Positions 63,662-64,000 of a stretch of DNA of 64,000 nucleotides are shown in pieces. Source of the DNA: Pseudomonas lundensis (GTDB taxonomy: Bacteria; Pseudomonadota; Gammaproteobacteria; Pseudomonadales; Pseudomonadaceae). Where the stretch lies: assembly GCF_001042985.1 (NCBI RefSeq), contig NZ_JYKY01000002.1, positions 220,785 through 284,784 of the forward strand, in the 5' to 3' direction. The position numbers were made by a program, and so were the translations under genes. The notes below the pieces were generated by a model. The model did no database searches. It was not told where the DNA came from and saw nothing but the letters and a program-made list of their open reading frames with translations. Numbering within the stretch: the first letter of the stretch is position 1; every line of letters begins with the position of its first letter.

Positions 63662-64000
63662 AACTGTGGCGTCGTTTTGGGTTGTAAAACATCTCGATGT
63701 AATCGAACACATCATCCCGAGCATCCTGGCGTGTAGTGTAGATTTTACGCTTGATCCGTTCCCGCTTTAGCAACTGGAAAAAGCTCTCCGCCACAGCGTT
63801 GTCGTGGCAGTTACCTCGACGACTCATGCTGGCCACCAGGTTGTTAGCTTTCAAGAAGCTTCGCCAGTCCGAACTGCTGTACTGACTGCCTTGATCCGAG
63901 TGGATCATCACCTCTTGCTTCGGCTTACGTCTCCAAACCGCCATCAGCAGTGCATCAATGGCTACGTCGCTGGTCATCTGCGACTTCATTGACCAACCAA
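63579..64000 (-). mobile_element. IS3-family element, right end (continues beyond the window)
   Basis: Begins TGAATCGCCCCGGG at 63579, then TAGACACTCTCCAGGC just inside, on the plus strand; both blocks are related to the left-end remnant at 29589 (TGGACTGCCCCCGG, TAGACATCTCCAGCC), which supports the boundary. It contains the transposase gene 3' part. No target-site duplication can be checked because the other end is outside. Confidence 0.75.
63597..64000 (-). CDS. IS3-family transposase OrfB (5' part outside window)
   Basis: C-terminal DDE part of an IS3-type transposase. The second Asp is in MIHSDQGSQYSS and the Glu in CHDNAVAESFFQLLKRE, ending ...FEKRYAASLESV. The reading frame continues past the window end, so the N-terminal part and OrfA are not seen. 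It lies antisense to the end of the recombinase frame. Confidence 0.85.
   Translation of the reverse strand, partial: GWSMKSQMTSDVAIDALLMAVWRRKPKQEVMIHSDQGSQYSSSDWRSFLKANNLVASMSRRGNCHDNAVAESFFQLLKRERIKRKIYTTRQDARDDVFDYIEMFYNPKRRHSFNNQLSPVEFEKRYAASLESV

Noticed and set aside
1..64000. CRISPR array or phage-defence island
   Set aside because: No regularly spaced repeats and no cas-type or restriction-type genes were seen; only the recombinase element at the right edge is clearly mobile.

Overview
This window comes from a fluorescent Pseudomonas, most likely the P. fluorescens lineage. It carries the edge of a pyoverdine locus (pvdE-fpvA), the hydrogen cyanide synthase operon hcnABC, membrane-bound PQQ glucose dehydrogenase (gcd), malate:quinone oxidoreductase (mqo), and the block tRNA-Asn / aromatic aminotransferase / uvrB / MFS, all typical of this genus. 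Coding regions are GC-rich with Pseudomonas-like codon use. The exceptions are visibly AT-richer: the gene-free stretch at 6.8-7.5 kb, the RHS/IS remnant at 27.9-30.3 kb, and the serine recombinase at 62.0-63.6 kb.

Layout. 0-4.1 kb: 3' part of the pyoverdine-precursor exporter pvdE and the ferripyoverdine receptor fpvA. 4.1-6.7 kb: a GH15 glycosidase overlapped by an SDR dehydrogenase. 6.7-9.5 kb: an empty AT-rich stretch, a bicupin and a convergent LysR regulator. 9.5-11.4 kb: nrdB behind a tandem pair of NrdR boxes, followed by a DUF1289 protein; no nrdA is present. 11.5-15.5 kb: hcnABC on the minus strand with an ANR-type site and a leader hairpin, divergent from a LysR gene. 15.6-21.3 kb: an AGE-family isomerase, a solitary FecR-type N-terminal domain protein, an SDR, an MHYT-GGDEF-EAL protein and a LysR regulator divergent from a DHA2 exporter (21.5-23.0 kb). 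23.2-25.2 kb: an OmpR/HK two-component pair. 25.5-27.8 kb: an amino-acid ABC uptake operon without its ATPase gene. 27.9-29.9 kb: a wreck in which an IS3-family left end joins two broken genes, one of them an RHS toxin C-terminus.

30.3-34.9 kb is an iron block (FepA-type receptor, DUF3649, PepSY reductase-like protein, DUF3325) behind a Fur-like site. 35.3-39.9 kb: FKBP isomerase, DUF1615 lipoprotein, a small protein, a MocR regulator divergent from a threonine-dehydratase-like gene with a clear direct-repeat operator between them, and a GNAT. 40.0-43.1 kb: gcd and a TetR regulator. 43.3-46.4 kb: a run of small conserved proteins and a CAP-domain secreted protein. 46.5-50.8 kb: mqo, two small proteins and a trimethylamine-monooxygenase-like FMO. 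51.2-55.3 kb: a hybrid sensor kinase, two exported proteins and tRNA-Asn. 55.4-60.2 kb: aminotransferase, uvrB and MFS.

The right end is the most unusual part. A FecA-type TonB receptor has lost its N-terminal part at about 61.97 kb, exactly where a large serine recombinase starts behind a 24-bp near-palindrome. The recombinase is itself cut at its 3' end by an IS3-family element that runs out of the window. This looks like one boundary of an integrated element that disrupted an iron receptor and was then hit by an IS. The 29.5 kb IS remnant has terminal sequences related to that same IS type.
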